The notes under the pieces: generated by a model | Seen by the model: only the letters and a program-made list of their open reading frames with translations | What the model was told of the DNA's origin: nothing | Database searches by the model: none | Program-made: the position numbers and the translations under genes | NCBI RefSeq assembly: GCF_000756385.1 | Contig: NZ_JNFC01000034.1 | Coordinates: 1-64,000 of the forward strand | DNA from: Sphingopyxis sp. LC363 | GTDB lineage: Bacteria; Pseudomonadota; Alphaproteobacteria; Sphingomonadales; Sphingomonadaceae | Direction of reading: 5' to 3' | Length of the DNA stretch: 64,000 nt | Shown: piece after piece, positions 8,362 to 17,053 of the stretch | Position numbering within the stretch: position 1 is the stretch's first letter | Layout of the letters: each line of letters opens with the position of its first letter

Positions 8362-11168
8362 TGCGCTTCGCCCCAGCTCTTGCCCGTGCCGACCTCGACC
8401 TCCAGCGGGACCGACAGCTTGATCGCCGGTTCGGCGGCGCCCGACATCACCGCACGGATGACCTCGCTCGCCGCCGCGGCCTTGTCTTCGGGCGCTTCGA
8501 ACACGAGTTCGTCGTGAACCTGGAGGAGCATCTTGACGTCGGAAAGCCCGGCGTCCGCCAATGCTTTCGGCATCCGCGCCATCGCGCGCTTGATCAGGTC
8601 GGCGCTCGTGCCCTGGATCGGCGCGTTGATCGCGGCGCGTTCGCTGCCCGCGCGCTCGTTCTGGTTCGCCGCCTTGATGCGCGGGAACCAGGTTTTGCGC
8701 CCGAATAAAGTCTCGGTATAGCCCTTGGCGCGCGCATTCTCGAGCGTGTCGGTGATATAGTCCGAAATGCCTGGGAAACGCTCGAAATAGCGCGCGATCA
8801 GCGCCTGCGCCTCGTCGGGCGTCACTTCGAGCCGGCCCGCAAGGCCCCAGCGCGAAATGCCGTAGAGGATCGAGAAATTGACCGTCTTCGCCTTGCCGCG
8901 CGTGTCGCGATTCACCTCTCCGAACAATTCGATCGCGGTCGCGGCGTGGATGTCCTGCCCCTGCGCAAAGGCGGTCTTGAGCTCGGGCACGTCGGCCATA
9001 TGCGCGGCGAGACGCAGTTCGATCTGGCTATAGTCGGCGGCGATCAGCACATGACCCGGCGCCGCGATGAAGGCGTCGCGGATCTGGCGGCCGGTTTCGG
9101 TGCGGATCGGGATGTTCTGGAGGTTGGGGTCGGTCGACGACAGGCGCCCGGTCTGCGCGCCGACGAGGCTGTAGCTGGTGTGGACGCGGCCGGTCGTCGC
9201 GTTGATCTGCTGCTGCAGCGCGTCGGTGTAGGTCGACTTGAGCTTCGCAAGCTGGCGCCACTCCAATATCTTGCGCGCGATCGGCACGCCGTCGCGTTCG
9301 AGCCGTTCGAGCTCGCTCTGGTCGGTCGACCAGTCGCCCGACTTGCCCTTGCGTCCGCCTTTCAGGCCCATCTTGTCGAACAATATTTCGCCGAGCTGCT
9401 TGGGGCTGCCGATCGCAAAGGGCTGTCCGGCGAGTCCGTGAATCTCGCCCTCCATGCGCAGCATGTCGTTCGCGAACTCGCCCGACAGGCGCGCGAGATA
9501 GTCGCGGTCGACCATGATGCCGGCGCGTTCCATGCCCTCGACGACGGCGGCCAATGGCCGATCGACCATTTCATAGACGCGCGTGCCGCCCTCGACCGGC
9601 AGGCGGAGCTTGAGCAGCTTCCACAGCCGCCACGCGACCTCGGCATCCTCAGCCGCATATTGCGTTGCGCGGTCGAGCGGCACTTCGGCGAAGCTGATCT
9701 GCGACTTACCGGTCCCGCACACGTCCTTGAACGACAGGCAGACGTGATCGAGATGCAGCTTCGACAATTCGTCGAGCCCGTGCTGATGCTTGCCCGCGTC
9801 GAGCGCGAAGCTCATCACCAGCGTGTCGTCATAGGGCGCGACGGTGATGCCGTGCTGGGCGAGCACGCCGATGTCATATTTCAGGTTATGGCCGACCTTC
9901 AGCACCGCTTCATCGGAAAAAAGCGCATGCAGCCGGCCGATCGCATCGGCGAGCGGTACCTGCTCGGGGCGTTCGGCGAACATGTCGGTTCCGCCATGGC
10001 CGAGCGGGATGTAGCAGGCGCGCCCGGGACCGGTCGACAGGCTGACCCCGACGAGATCGCCCGTCACGCTGTCGAGCGTCGCGGTTTCGGTATCGATCGC
10101 AACGACATGCGCGGCGCGCGCTGCCTCGATCCAGCGGTCTAGCGCCTCGATCGTCGTTACCGTTTCGTACAGCGCGCGGTCGATCGGCGGCATGGCGGGA
10201 AGGGTAGGGGTCGAGGGGGCCGCGGCGGGCGCCGCCGTCGCGGCGCTCGCGCGCGGCAGGGTCGGCGGACCGCCCGGCGTGCCACCGAGGTCGAGCTTGG
10301 CCGAAAGCGAGCGGAAGCCATGCTCGTCGAGGAAGCTTTTGAGCGGCAGCGGCGGGATCGCGCCGAGCTTCAGTGCGTCGAGCGGGTCGGGCAGCGGGCA
10401 ATCGCGCTTCAGGTCGACGAGGATGCGCGACAATTCGGCCATGGCGCGATGCTCGATCAGATTGTCGCGCAGCTTCGACGCCTTCATGCCCACGGCACCG
10501 TCGAGCGCGGCGGTCAAATTGCCATATTCCTGAATCAGCTTGGTCGCGGTCTTCGGGCCGACGCCGCGCACGCCGGGGACATTGTCGACGCTGTCGCCCA
10601 TCAGCGCGAGCACGTCGCCGACAAGATCGGGAGTGACGCCGAACTTCTCGTTCACCGCTTCCATGCCCATGCGGACGTTCTTCATCGTGTCGAGCATGTC
10701 GACATGCGGGCCGCCCTCGGGCTCGCGGATCAGCTGCATCAGATCCTTGTCGCTGCTGACGATGGTGACGTCCCACCCTTCGCGCACCGCCGCCTCGGCA
10801 TAGGAGGCGATCAGGTCGTCGGCCTCGAAGCCCTCCATCTCGATGCACGGCAGCGAAAAGGCGCGCGTCGCGTCGCGGATCAGCGGGAATTGCGGGCGCA
10901 GATCCTCGGGCGGCTCGGGACGGTTCGCCTTATACTGGTCGTAAATCTCGTTGCGGAACGACTGGCTGCTATGGTCGAGGATGACCGCGAGGTGCGTCGG
11001 CCCGTCGGCGTCGTGCAGATCCTTCGCGAGCTTCCACAGCATCGTCGTATAGCCATAGACCGCGCCGACGGGCACGCCCTTGGGGTTCGTAAGCGGCGGC
11101 AGGCGGTGATAGGCGCGGAAGATGTAGCTGGAGCCATCGACCAGATAGAGATGATTCTTCTCGGACAT
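8358..11168 (-). CDS. polA: DNA polymerase I
   Basis: Removes RNA primers, fills gaps and repairs DNA. The 936 residues hold all three domains. The 5' nuclease has YLVDGSSYIFRAYHRLPPL, FEADDLIASYA and DSVDNVPGVRGVGPKTA. The 3'-5' proofreading exonuclease has an intact DTE motif (VVAIDTETATLD). The family-A polymerase has motif A DYSQIELRL, motif B KTVNFSILYG and motif C LQVHDELVFE. Length matches the E. coli enzyme. The start codon at 11168 gives MSEKNHLYLVDGSSY. The downstream small secreted gene overlaps by 4 nt. Confidence 0.98.
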   Translation of the reverse strand: MSEKNHLYLVDGSSYIFRAYHRLPPLTNPKGVPVGAVYGYTTMLWKLAKDLHDADGPTHLAVILDHSSQSFRNEIYDQYKANRPEPPEDLRPQFPLIRDATRAFSLPCIEMEGFEADDLIASYAEAAVREGWDVTIVSSDKDLMQLIREPEGGPHVDMLDTMKNVRMGMEAVNEKFGVTPDLVGDVLALMGDSVDNVPGVRGVGPKTATKLIQEYGNLTAALDGAVGMKASKLRDNLIEHRAMAELSRILVDLKRDCPLPDPLDALKLGAIPPLPLKSFLDEHGFRSLSAKLDLGGTPGGPPTLPRASAATAAPAAAPSTPTLPAMPPIDRALYETVTTIEALDRWIEAARAAHVVAIDTETATLDSVTGDLVGVSLSTGPGRACYIPLGHGGTDMFAERPEQVPLADAIGRLHALFSDEAVLKVGHNLKYDIGVLAQHGITVAPYDDTLVMSFALDAGKHQHGLDELSKLHLDHVCLSFKDVCGTGKSQISFAEVPLDRATQYAAEDAEVAWRLWKLLKLRLPVEGGTRVYEMVDRPLAAVVEGMERAGIMVDRDYLARLSGEFANDMLRMEGEIHGLAGQPFAIGSPKQLGEILFDKMGLKGGRKGKSGDWSTDQSELERLERDGVPIARKILEWRQLAKLKSTYTDALQQQINATTGRVHTSYSLVGAQTGRLSSTDPNLQNIPIRTETGRQIRDAFIAAPGHVLIAADYSQIELRLAAHMADVPELKTAFAQGQDIHAATAIELFGEVNRDTRGKAKTVNFSILYGISRWGLAGRLEVTPDEAQALIARYFERFPGISDYITDTLENARAKGYTETLFGRKTWFPRIKAANQNERAGSERAAINAPIQGTSADLIKRAMARMPKALADAGLSDVKMLLQVHDELVFEAPEDKAAAASEVIRAVMSGAAEPAIKLSVPLEVEVGTGKSWGEAH

Positions 11169-11229
11169 GGCGCGGGGTGTAGCAGCGGCGGCGCGGACGG
11201 CCTAGCGCGATGTTCCCGCTTTCTTCTTC

Positions 11230-11685
11230 TCAATCGCGCGGGCGCGGCGGCAGGTCGAAATGCAGGACCTCTTCGCGGGTGCCGAGCTTGGTGTAGAGCG
11301 CGATCGCGGGCGGATCGACATAATCGGCCTGGACGAAGACCGCCCACGCGCCGGTCTCGGCGGCGATATGCTGGAGTTCGGCGATCAGCGCGGTGGCTAT
11401 GCCGCGGCGGCGGTGCGCTTCGTCGACCGCGAGATCGTAAAGATAGATTTCGCTGCGCGCCGCCTCGAGCTTGGGAAGATCATAGGCTGTAAGGCCACCG
11501 ACGATGATGCCGTCGTGCTCGGCCACCAGCACGATGACGCCATCGCGGCCGAGCTGGCGTGCGAGCCAGGCGTCGTCGGGCCGGTCGGCGCGGTAGGTCA
11601 CGGGATCCTCGAAGGCGGCGGCATAGACGGTGTTGAGCGCGCGCACCGCGGCGATGTCGCCCGCTCCCAGCCGGCGGACGATCAT
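11230..11685 (-). CDS. AAC(3)-I-like aminoglycoside N-acetyltransferase (GNAT)
   Basis: A 151-residue GNAT acetyltransferase. RRRGIATALI is the acetyl-CoA P-loop. The stretch ARSEIYLYDLAVDEAHRRRG and the tail VQADYVDPPAIALYTKLGTREEVLHFD follow the AAC(3)-I aminoglycoside 3-N-acetyltransferase pattern closely, rather than generic GNATs. Members acetylate gentamicin- or fortimicin-type drugs; chromosomal relatives may have other natural substrates. The start at 11685 overlaps the stop of the upstream hxlR-type gene by four bases (ATGA), so the regulator and the enzyme are co-translated. Resistance is a prediction only. Confidence 0.85.
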   Translation of the reverse strand: MIVRRLGAGDIAAVRALNTVYAAAFEDPVTYRADRPDDAWLARQLGRDGVIVLVAEHDGIIVGGLTAYDLPKLEAARSEIYLYDLAVDEAHRRRGIATALIAELQHIAAETGAWAVFVQADYVDPPAIALYTKLGTREEVLHFDLPPRPRD

Positions 11686-12035
11686 TGGGCGATGGCCTCC
11701 GCGACGGCCGGTGCAGGCGCGACCGAATCCCACCAGTCGCCGAGCGCGTCGATCAGCGGGACGAGCCGCTCGCCGTCCACCGTCAGATCATATTCGACGC
11801 GCCGCGGATAGCCTTCGAATTCGGTGCGCCGGACGATCCCCGCATCCTCGAGCTTGCGAAGCTCGAGGGTCAGCATCTTGTGCGAAATCGTGGGATTGTC
11901 GCGGCGCAAGTCGCTGAACCGTTTCGTCCCGTCGCTGAGATAGTAGATCAGCAGCGTCGGCCAGCGGCCGCTCAATAACTGCATCACTTCCTCGATCGGA
12001 CAACGCGAAACCAGATCCTTCATCATCGTCCCCAT
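11682..12035 (-). CDS. HxlR-family transcriptional regulator
   Basis: A 117-residue winged-helix regulator with the family hallmarks: Cys near the N-terminus followed by PIEEVMQLLSGRWPTLLIYYLSDGTKRFSDLRR, then ISHKMLTLELRKLEDAGIVRR and YDLTVDGERLVPLIDAL. In characterised HxlR proteins (YodB, HypR) that first Cys senses electrophiles or oxidants. It is co-translated with the acetyltransferase and faces a glutathione transferase gene, across a short palindrome that is a plausible operator. A detoxification role is inferred from this context. Confidence 0.92.
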   Translation of the reverse strand: MGTMMKDLVSRCPIEEVMQLLSGRWPTLLIYYLSDGTKRFSDLRRDNPTISHKMLTLELRKLEDAGIVRRTEFEGYPRRVEYDLTVDGERLVPLIDALGDWWDSVAPAPAVAEAIAQ

Positions 12036-12049
12036 GGTTACAAAAAGGT

Positions 12050-12062
12050 GCGTAATTTACGC
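12050..12062. promoter_or_regulatory. Palindrome, candidate HxlR operator
   Basis: GCGTAA-T-TTACGC is a perfect inverted repeat with a one-base centre, placed 15 nt upstream of the hxlR start and about 70 nt upstream of the divergent glutathione transferase start. The position suits autoregulation plus control of the transferase. No binding data. Confidence 0.55.
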
Positions 12063-12131
12063 GGGCTCCCGGCGCACTATATCTCGAACCGCTGCGCAGC
12101 TCCCCCTTCAAGAAGACGATGGAGCAATATA

Positions 12132-12836
12132 TTGGAACCGATCCTTATCTATGGCTTCCCGCTGGGAAGTTCCATGGGGCTTGTCGCGGCCCTCGAATGG
12201 CTGGGCAAACCTTATCGCCTGTGCCGCGTCGACATGCTCGGCGAAATGCGCGAGCCCGCCTATGCCCGCATCAACGCGCGGCACGAAACGCCCGCGCTGA
12301 TCACCGATCAGGGCCGGGTGCTGACCGAAACGATGGCGATCGCGCATTGGCTCGCCGCGCGCGACGACGAACGGCGGATCAGCCCCGACCCGCTGTCGCC
12401 CGAGGGCGACCGGATGCGGCAGACCATGGCGTTCATCAACACCGGCTTCACCGGCGCCTTCACCCCGCTGTGGGTCGCGCTCGAAATGGACCCCCCGCGC
12501 CCGGCGCTGCAGGCATCATTGCGCGAATTTGGCAAGGAGGCCGTGATCGAACGCCACGACAAGCTCGAAGCAATGGTCGGCGAGGGCCCTTATCTGGTCG
12601 GTGACCGGCCGACGCTCGCCGACGCGCTGTTCGTCGGGATCGCGCGCTGGCTCGAGTTCCACGAGGTGGCAGAGCCCGTGCGTTGGCCGAAGCTGGCGGC
12701 GCTGCGCGCGCGATTGGAGGCCGATCCGGCGGTCCTCTATGCGACCGCGCTCGAAACCGGCGAAAGCGCGGTCGGCAGCGGCGTCTGTCTCGGCCATGTG
12801 CCGCTCGCCGAGGTCATCGAGCGTTACGGTGCCTGA
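12132..12836 (+). CDS. Glutathione S-transferase family protein
   Basis: A 234-residue cytoplasmic protein with an N-terminal thioredoxin-like GST domain (EPILIYGFPLGSSMGLVAALEWLGKPY, then ETPALITDQGRVLTETMAIAHWL with the glutathione-binding Glu-Thr) and an alpha-helical C-domain (GPYLVGDRPTLADALFVGIARWLEF). The start is uncertain: TTG 12132 has GGAGC upstream and gives a normal GST length; GTG 12048 would add 28 residues of poor character. It diverges from the hxlR/acetyltransferase pair, which suggests joint control in xenobiotic or electrophile defence. Confidence 0.87.
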   Translation: MEPILIYGFPLGSSMGLVAALEWLGKPYRLCRVDMLGEMREPAYARINARHETPALITDQGRVLTETMAIAHWLAARDDERRISPDPLSPEGDRMRQTMAFINTGFTGAFTPLWVALEMDPPRPALQASLREFGKEAVIERHDKLEAMVGEGPYLVGDRPTLADALFVGIARWLEFHEVAEPVRWPKLAALRARLEADPAVLYATALETGESAVGSGVCLGHVPLAEVIERYGA

Positions 12837-12924
12837 TCGGGCGGGTGTGCGGCGCATCGCCGCCGCGCACCGTTTCCCCGCGCGCGCCATTGTGAGCGCG
12901 CGTCGGCTTTGGTAGCCTGCGGTC

Positions 12925-13410
12925 ATGGACAGGATCGAAACCCAGGCCTCGGGCGGCTGCCAGTGCGGCACGGTGCGCTATCATGTCACCGCCGTGCTCG
13001 ACACGTCGCATATCTGCCATTGCCGCATGTGCCAGAAGGCGGCGGGCAATTTCTTCATCGCGCTGATCGGTGTGCCGCGCGATGCGATCACATGGACGCG
13101 CGGCGCGCCGACATGGTTCAAAAGCTCCGACAAGGCCGCGCGCGGATTCTGCCGGACATGCGGGACGCCGCTTGCCTATGATTATTTCGACAGCAAGCAC
13201 ATCAACCTGACGACCGGATCGTTCGATGATCCGTCGCAATTCCCGCCGCGCGTGCAGTTCGGCCTCGAAGGCCAGCTATCGCTGTTCGAAAGCCTGCCGA
13301 TCAAGGGGGAGGGGACGACCGAAGAGACAATGAGCGACCTCGTCGGCGCGATCAAGGCGAGCAACCACCAGCACCCCGACCATGACACCGAGGCCTGGCC
13401 GGACAGGTAA
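12925..13410 (+). CDS. GFA-family (CENP-V-like) zinc protein
   Basis: A 161-residue member of the glutathione-dependent formaldehyde-activating-like family. The zinc cysteines are all present: GGCQCGTVRY, CHCRMCQKAAGNFF and FCRTCGTPLAY. The founding member binds glutathione and helps condense it with formaldehyde, but most relatives have no shown activity, so the name should not be taken literally. The gene follows the GST by 88 nt on the same strand. A perfect inverted repeat lies directly downstream. Confidence 0.88.
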   Translation: MDRIETQASGGCQCGTVRYHVTAVLDTSHICHCRMCQKAAGNFFIALIGVPRDAITWTRGAPTWFKSSDKAARGFCRTCGTPLAYDYFDSKHINLTTGSFDDPSQFPPRVQFGLEGQLSLFESLPIKGEGTTEETMSDLVGAIKASNHQHPDHDTEAWPDR

Positions 13411-13430
13411 AGCCGGTTCCAACACTGATC

Positions 13431-13508
13431 CGTCATCCCGGCGAAGGCCGGGATCTCACCGTCGCTTGGCATGGCGAGGTCGAGATCCCGGCCTTCGCCG
13501 GGATGACG
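13431..13508. repeat. Perfect 27-bp inverted repeat (REP-like)
   Basis: Arms 13431-13457 and 13482-13508 are exact reverse complements, each carrying its own inner stem (CCCGGC GAAG GCCGGG). The left arm recurs unchanged at 58747-58773. It lies between the convergent GFA and ahpF genes and would act as a terminator for both; it belongs to the same repeat class as 1647-1725. Confidence 0.85.
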
Positions 13509-13542
13509 AGATAGTGAGGTAGGTGCTTCGCCCTCTACGACG

Positions 13543-15105
13543 CTAGGCGCCCGCGCGGATCAGGTGGTCGAAGGCCGAGAGCGATGCCTTCGAGCCTTCG
13601 CCCATTGCGATGACGATCTGCTTGTAGGGCACGGTCGTCACATCGCCCGCGGCGAAGATGCCGGGCTGGCTCGTCGCGCCGCGCGCGTCGACCTCGATCT
13701 CGCCGCGGTCGCTCAATGCCACCGCATCGCCGAGCCATTCGGTGTTCGGGATCAGGCCGATCTGGACGAAAATGCCTTCAAGCTCGACGAGATGCTCCTC
13801 GTCCCTGTTGCGGTCGCGATAGCGCAGGCCGACGACCTTCTCGCCGTTGCCGAGCACTTCGGTGGTGAGCGCCGAGGTGATGACCGTGACATTGGGCAGG
13901 CTGCGCAGCTTGGTCTGCAGCACCGCATCGGCGCGAAGCTGGCTGTCGAACTCGATCAGCGTCACATGCGCGACGAGCCCCGCAAGGTCGATCGCCGCCT
14001 CGACGCCCGAATTGCCGCCGCCGATCACCGCGACGCGCTTGCCCTTGAACAGCGGCCCGTCGCAGTGCGGACAATAGGCGACGCCTTTGTTACGATATTC
14101 GGCCTCGCCGGGGACGCCCATCTGGCGCCAGCGCGCGCCGGTCGACAGGATTACCGTCTTGCCCTTGACGCTCGCGCCGCTCTTGAGCTTCACTTCGTGC
14201 AGGCCGTTCGCGCCGCCAGGGATCAGCTCGGCCGCCTCCTGCACGTTCATGACATCGACCTCATAATCTTTCACATGCGCTTCCAGTTGCGCCGCGAGCT
14301 TCGGGCCCTCGGTGTGCTGGACCGAGACGAAATTCTCGATCCCCAGCGTGTCGAGCACCTGCCCGCCGAAGCGTTCGGCGACGATGCCGGTGCGGATGCC
14401 CTTGCGCGCCGCATAAATCGCCGCCGCGGCGCCGCCGGGGCCGCCGCCGACGACGAGCACGTCGAACGGCTCCTTCGCGGCGATCTTTTCGGCCGCGCGC
14501 GCCACCGCGCCGGTGTCGAGCTTCGCGACGATCTGCGCGAGGTCCATTCTGCCCTGCCCGAAGGGTTCGCCGTTCAAGAAGACGGCGGGCACCGCCATCA
14601 CCTGACGCCGCTCGACCTCGTCCTGGAACAGCGCGCCGTCGATCGCGGTGTGGCGGATATTCGGACCCAGCGCCGCCATGATGTTCAGCGCTTGCACGAC
14701 GTCGGGGCAATTCTGGCACGAAAGCGAGAAGAAGGTTTCGAAGACGAAATCGCCCTCAAGTGCGCGCACCGCGTCGAGCAGCTCGGCATCTTCTTTCGGC
14801 GGGTGCCCGCCGACGTGGAGTAGCGCGAGGATCAGCGAGGTGAATTCATGCCCCATCGGCAGCCCCGCGAACACTGCTTCGGCGCGGCCTTCGTCGCCGC
14901 GGATCGCGAAGGACGGGCGCCGCGCATCGTCGCCATCGAAACGCGCCGTGACGAGGTCCGACTGCGCCGCGACTTCCTCGACCAGCGCGCGCATCTCGGC
15001 CGACTTGGGCGAGGCGTCGAGGCTTGCGACCAGCTCGATCGGGCGGCGGAGGTTGCCGAGATAGGTTTTGAGCTGGGCGGTCGTATTGGCGTCGAGCATC
15101 GGCAT
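13543..15105 (-). CDS. ahpF: Alkyl hydroperoxide reductase subunit F
   Basis: Flavoprotein disulfide reductase that passes electrons from NAD(P)H to AhpC. The 520 residues hold an N-terminal tandem thioredoxin-like domain with the redox pair in [11 protein letters not shown] (about residues 129-132), an FAD-binding fold ([21 protein letters not shown]), the catalytic CPHC pair ([16 protein letters not shown]) and a second dinucleotide site ([19 protein letters not shown]). Length equals typical AhpF. ATG 15105 was used; ATG 15099 is two codons inside. It is downstream of ahpC, from which it is separated by a hairpin. Confidence 0.97.
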   Translation of the reverse strand: MPMLDANTTAQLKTYLGNLRRPIELVASLDASPKSAEMRALVEEVAAQSDLVTARFDGDDARRPSFAIRGDEGRAEAVFAGLPMGHEFTSLILALLHVGGHPPKEDAELLDAVRALEGDFVFETFFSLSCQNCPDVVQALNIMAALGPNIRHTAIDGALFQDEVERRQVMAVPAVFLNGEPFGQGRMDLAQIVAKLDTGAVARAAEKIAAKEPFDVLVVGGGPGGAAAAIYAARKGIRTGIVAERFGGQVLDTLGIENFVSVQHTEGPKLAAQLEAHVKDYEVDVMNVQEAAELIPGGANGLHEVKLKSGASVKGKTVILSTGARWRQMGVPGEAEYRNKGVAYCPHCDGPLFKGKRVAVIGGGNSGVEAAIDLAGLVAHVTLIEFDSQLRADAVLQTKLRSLPNVTVITSALTTEVLGNGEKVVGLRYRDRNRDEEHLVELEGIFVQIGLIPNTEWLGDAVALSDRGEIEVDARGATSQPGIFAAGDVTTVPYKQIVIAMGEGSKASLSAFDHLIRAGA

Positions 15106-15177
15106 GGGGAGAGCCTTTCGGACAGGAGCAAGGGTTCGCCGCGGGGGACGGCGTCAAAAATCTTGTTCTTTTTGAGC

Positions 15178-15207
15178 AAAGACCGGGCGAGCGCCGCCCG
15201 CCCGGTC
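15178..15207 (-). terminator. Hairpin between ahpC and ahpF
   Basis: On the minus strand a 9-bp GC stem (GACCGGGCG / CGCCCGGTC, 9-nt loop) is followed by TTTGC, right after the ahpC stop. It is likely a partial terminator that lets ahpC be made in excess over ahpF, which matches the known need for more AhpC. Confidence 0.65.
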
Positions 15208-15220
15208 CTCGCAAATCGGC

Positions 15221-15784
15221 TTAGATCTTGCCGACGAGTTCGATCGAGGGCGCGAGCGTTTCGGCGCCCTCTTCCCACTTCGCCGGGCAGACCTGGCCGG
15301 GGTTGGCGCGGACATAGACCGCGGCCTTGATCTTGCGAACGAGTTCCTCGGCGTTGCGGCCGACGCCTTCGCTGGTGATTTCCATCACCTGGATCACTCC
15401 GTCGGGGTCGACGACGAAGGTTGCGCGGTCGGCGAGGCCCGAATCTTCACGCAGCACGCCGAAATTGTTGGCGAGGACGTGGTTCTGGTCGCCCAGCATG
15501 TGATAGTTGATCTTGCCGATCGCCGGCGAGCTGTCGTGCCAGGCCTTGTGGCTGAAATGCGTGTCGGTCGACACGGCATAGACTTCGACGCCAAGGCCTT
15601 TCAGCGTTTCATACTGGTCGGCAAGGTCTTCGAGCTCGGTCGGGCAGACGAAGGTGAAGTCGGCCGGATAGAAGAAGAAAACCGCCCACTTGCCCGCGAC
15701 ATCGGCGTCCGACACGGGGACGAACTTGCCCTGATGGTACGAGGTGGCGTTGAACGGCTTGATCGAGCTTCCGATGATACCCAT
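15221..15784 (-). CDS. ahpC: Alkyl hydroperoxide reductase subunit C (peroxiredoxin)
   Basis: Typical 2-Cys peroxiredoxin that reduces H2O2, organic peroxides and peroxynitrite, regenerated by AhpF. The peroxidatic cysteine is C47 in FTFVCPTE and the resolving cysteine is C166 in GQVCPAKW, the same numbers as in the 187-residue E. coli protein. Starting at ATG 15784 gives exactly that length; the upstream in-frame extension to 15859 is not plausible. First gene of an ahpC-ahpF unit; a palindrome lies 28 nt upstream of the start. Confidence 0.97.
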   Translation of the reverse strand: MGIIGSSIKPFNATSYHQGKFVPVSDADVAGKWAVFFFYPADFTFVCPTELEDLADQYETLKGLGVEVYAVSTDTHFSHKAWHDSSPAIGKINYHMLGDQNHVLANNFGVLREDSGLADRATFVVDPDGVIQVMEITSEGVGRNAEELVRKIKAAVYVRANPGQVCPAKWEEGAETLAPSIELVGKI

Positions 15785-15811
15785 GGGAGAGTGTTTCCTT
15801 TGTTTGCTGCA

Positions 15812-15829
15812 CTGCAAAATGATTTGCAG
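15812..15829. promoter_or_regulatory. Palindrome upstream of ahpC
   Basis: CTGCAAA-ATGA-TTTGCAG, a perfect 7-bp inverted repeat in the ahpC leader. It does not resemble the OxyR spacing pattern (ATAG-N7-CTAT), so it may serve another repressor or form an mRNA hairpin. Confidence 0.5.
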
Positions 15830-15929
15830 GGCGCCAGCTATAAGGACCGGCGCGCGCACTCAACCCCAATTTTCCGGGCACACTTATCGGTGAAATCGAT
15901 CAAAGCGCATCGTTCGCGCAAAACCGCGA

Positions 15930-16223
15930 TCAGCGGCAGATATCCTTCGCGCCGGCGAGTAAATCGATCACTTCGGCATCGAAATCGTCGGGCACGCCCG
16001 GCGTGATCTTGCGAAAACGGCGCGCGCAATAGGCGGCGCGCGGGCCGAGGTCGGGCACGTCACGAAACTTCAGCGCGGTGCCGGACGTCCCGCCGACAAG
16101 GTCGGGCATGTCGGTCCACACCGTGCGCACCGTAAAGACGGCGCCCGGGCGAACCTCGGGCGGGTAACGCTCATGCCGGCTGATGCACAGCGCCAGGTCA
16201 TCCACTCGCCAATCGTCCGTCAT
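15930..16223 (-). CDS. Small protein of unknown function
   Basis: A 97-residue cytoplasmic protein (MTDDWRVDDLALCISRHERYPPEV...), with two Cys (one in YCARRF) and no membrane segment. I recognise it only as a small conserved type seen in phage-like and alphaproteobacterial gene sets, where the N-terminal WRVGDLALCI-like strand and GxxFTV suggest a small SH3-like beta barrel. ATG 16223 has GAGG upstream; ATG 16235 is four codons earlier. No functional partner is evident. Confidence 0.65.
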   Translation of the reverse strand: MTDDWRVDDLALCISRHERYPPEVRPGAVFTVRTVWTDMPDLVGGTSGTALKFRDVPDLGPRAAYCARRFRKITPGVPDDFDAEVIDLLAGAKDICR

Positions 16224-16264
16224 AATCAACCTCATGGTTGTTACGCAGCGTTGGACGAAGGCTA

Positions 16265-16999
16265 TCACATAAGCGTCGCGGTGCGAAGCGCCTGATCGCG
16301 CGCGATGATGGGCGCGACGGCGAGCCCCGCGATCCCCTCGCTTGGCGTGAGGCCGAAGACATGGCGAAACACGCGCGACAGATGCGCGGTGTCGGCAAAA
16401 CCGGCATCCATCGCGGCGGTACGGACGAGCGCGCCGCCCGCCATCTGCTGCGTCGCATGTTGCAGCGCCGACCACAGCTTGAACTCGCGAAAACCCTGTC
16501 CTGTCGACCGGCGGAAGGTGCGCAGCGCCTGCGTCCGTTCCATGCCGAGCCGCTGCGCCAACTCGTCCTGCGACATCCGCCACATCGGGTCGCCGTGGAT
16601 CGCGCGAACCACCGCCGCCATGTCGGGGGGCAATGCCCGCTCGCGGGGCGGTGCGAGGCGGTCGCGCAACTCGGCGACCGCCGAGGCATCGCCGTCCAGC
16701 GCCTCACGCGCGACGCGTGCCAATGCGCCTTCGAGCGGTACAGCGAGCGGTGCGTCAAAGGGAAAGGCCAGCCCATTGAGGTAAAGGACGTCGGCGCCGC
16801 GCTCCGCGAGCGCGACGCCGTGGACGATGCCCGGCCGGACGAGCAGCAAATCGCCCTCGACCCAAAGGCCGCCGCGTTCGAGCCGGAGCGGCCCCGACCG
16901 GCCGGCGAGCACCGCCGTCACCAGAGTGGCATGCGGCGCGAGCGCGCGCGTCCCCACCGGAAAACAGCTGGTGAGGAAAGGCGCCACCGGGTCAGGCAT
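16265..16999 (-). CDS. AraC-family transcriptional regulator
   Basis: A 244-residue regulator with an N-terminal cupin-like sensing half (LRLERGGLWVEGDLLLVRPGIVHGVAL) and a C-terminal double helix-turn-helix (LAQRLGMERTQALRTFRRSTGQGFREFKLW and AAMDAGFADTAHLSRVFRHVFGLTPSE). The effector is unknown. It is transcribed in the same direction as the SnoaL-like gene upstream, 54 nt away, and could be in one transcript with it. Confidence 0.9.
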   Translation of the reverse strand: MPDPVAPFLTSCFPVGTRALAPHATLVTAVLAGRSGPLRLERGGLWVEGDLLLVRPGIVHGVALAERGADVLYLNGLAFPFDAPLAVPLEGALARVAREALDGDASAVAELRDRLAPPRERALPPDMAAVVRAIHGDPMWRMSQDELAQRLGMERTQALRTFRRSTGQGFREFKLWSALQHATQQMAGGALVRTAAMDAGFADTAHLSRVFRHVFGLTPSEGIAGLAVAPIIARDQALRTATLM

Positions 17000-17053
17000 G
17001 GCGGCGATTATTCACCCGCCGGGGTCGGCGCGCAAGCATGGCGCTGACGCCAT

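Noticed and set aside
11230..12836. Mobile resistance cassette around the AAC(3)-I-like gene
   Set aside because: No attC, integrase, transposase or terminal repeats, and base composition matches the surroundings.
15785..15930. OxyR-type binding site upstream of ahpC
   Set aside because: The ATAG-N7-CTAT repeated spacing could not be found; only an unrelated palindrome is present.
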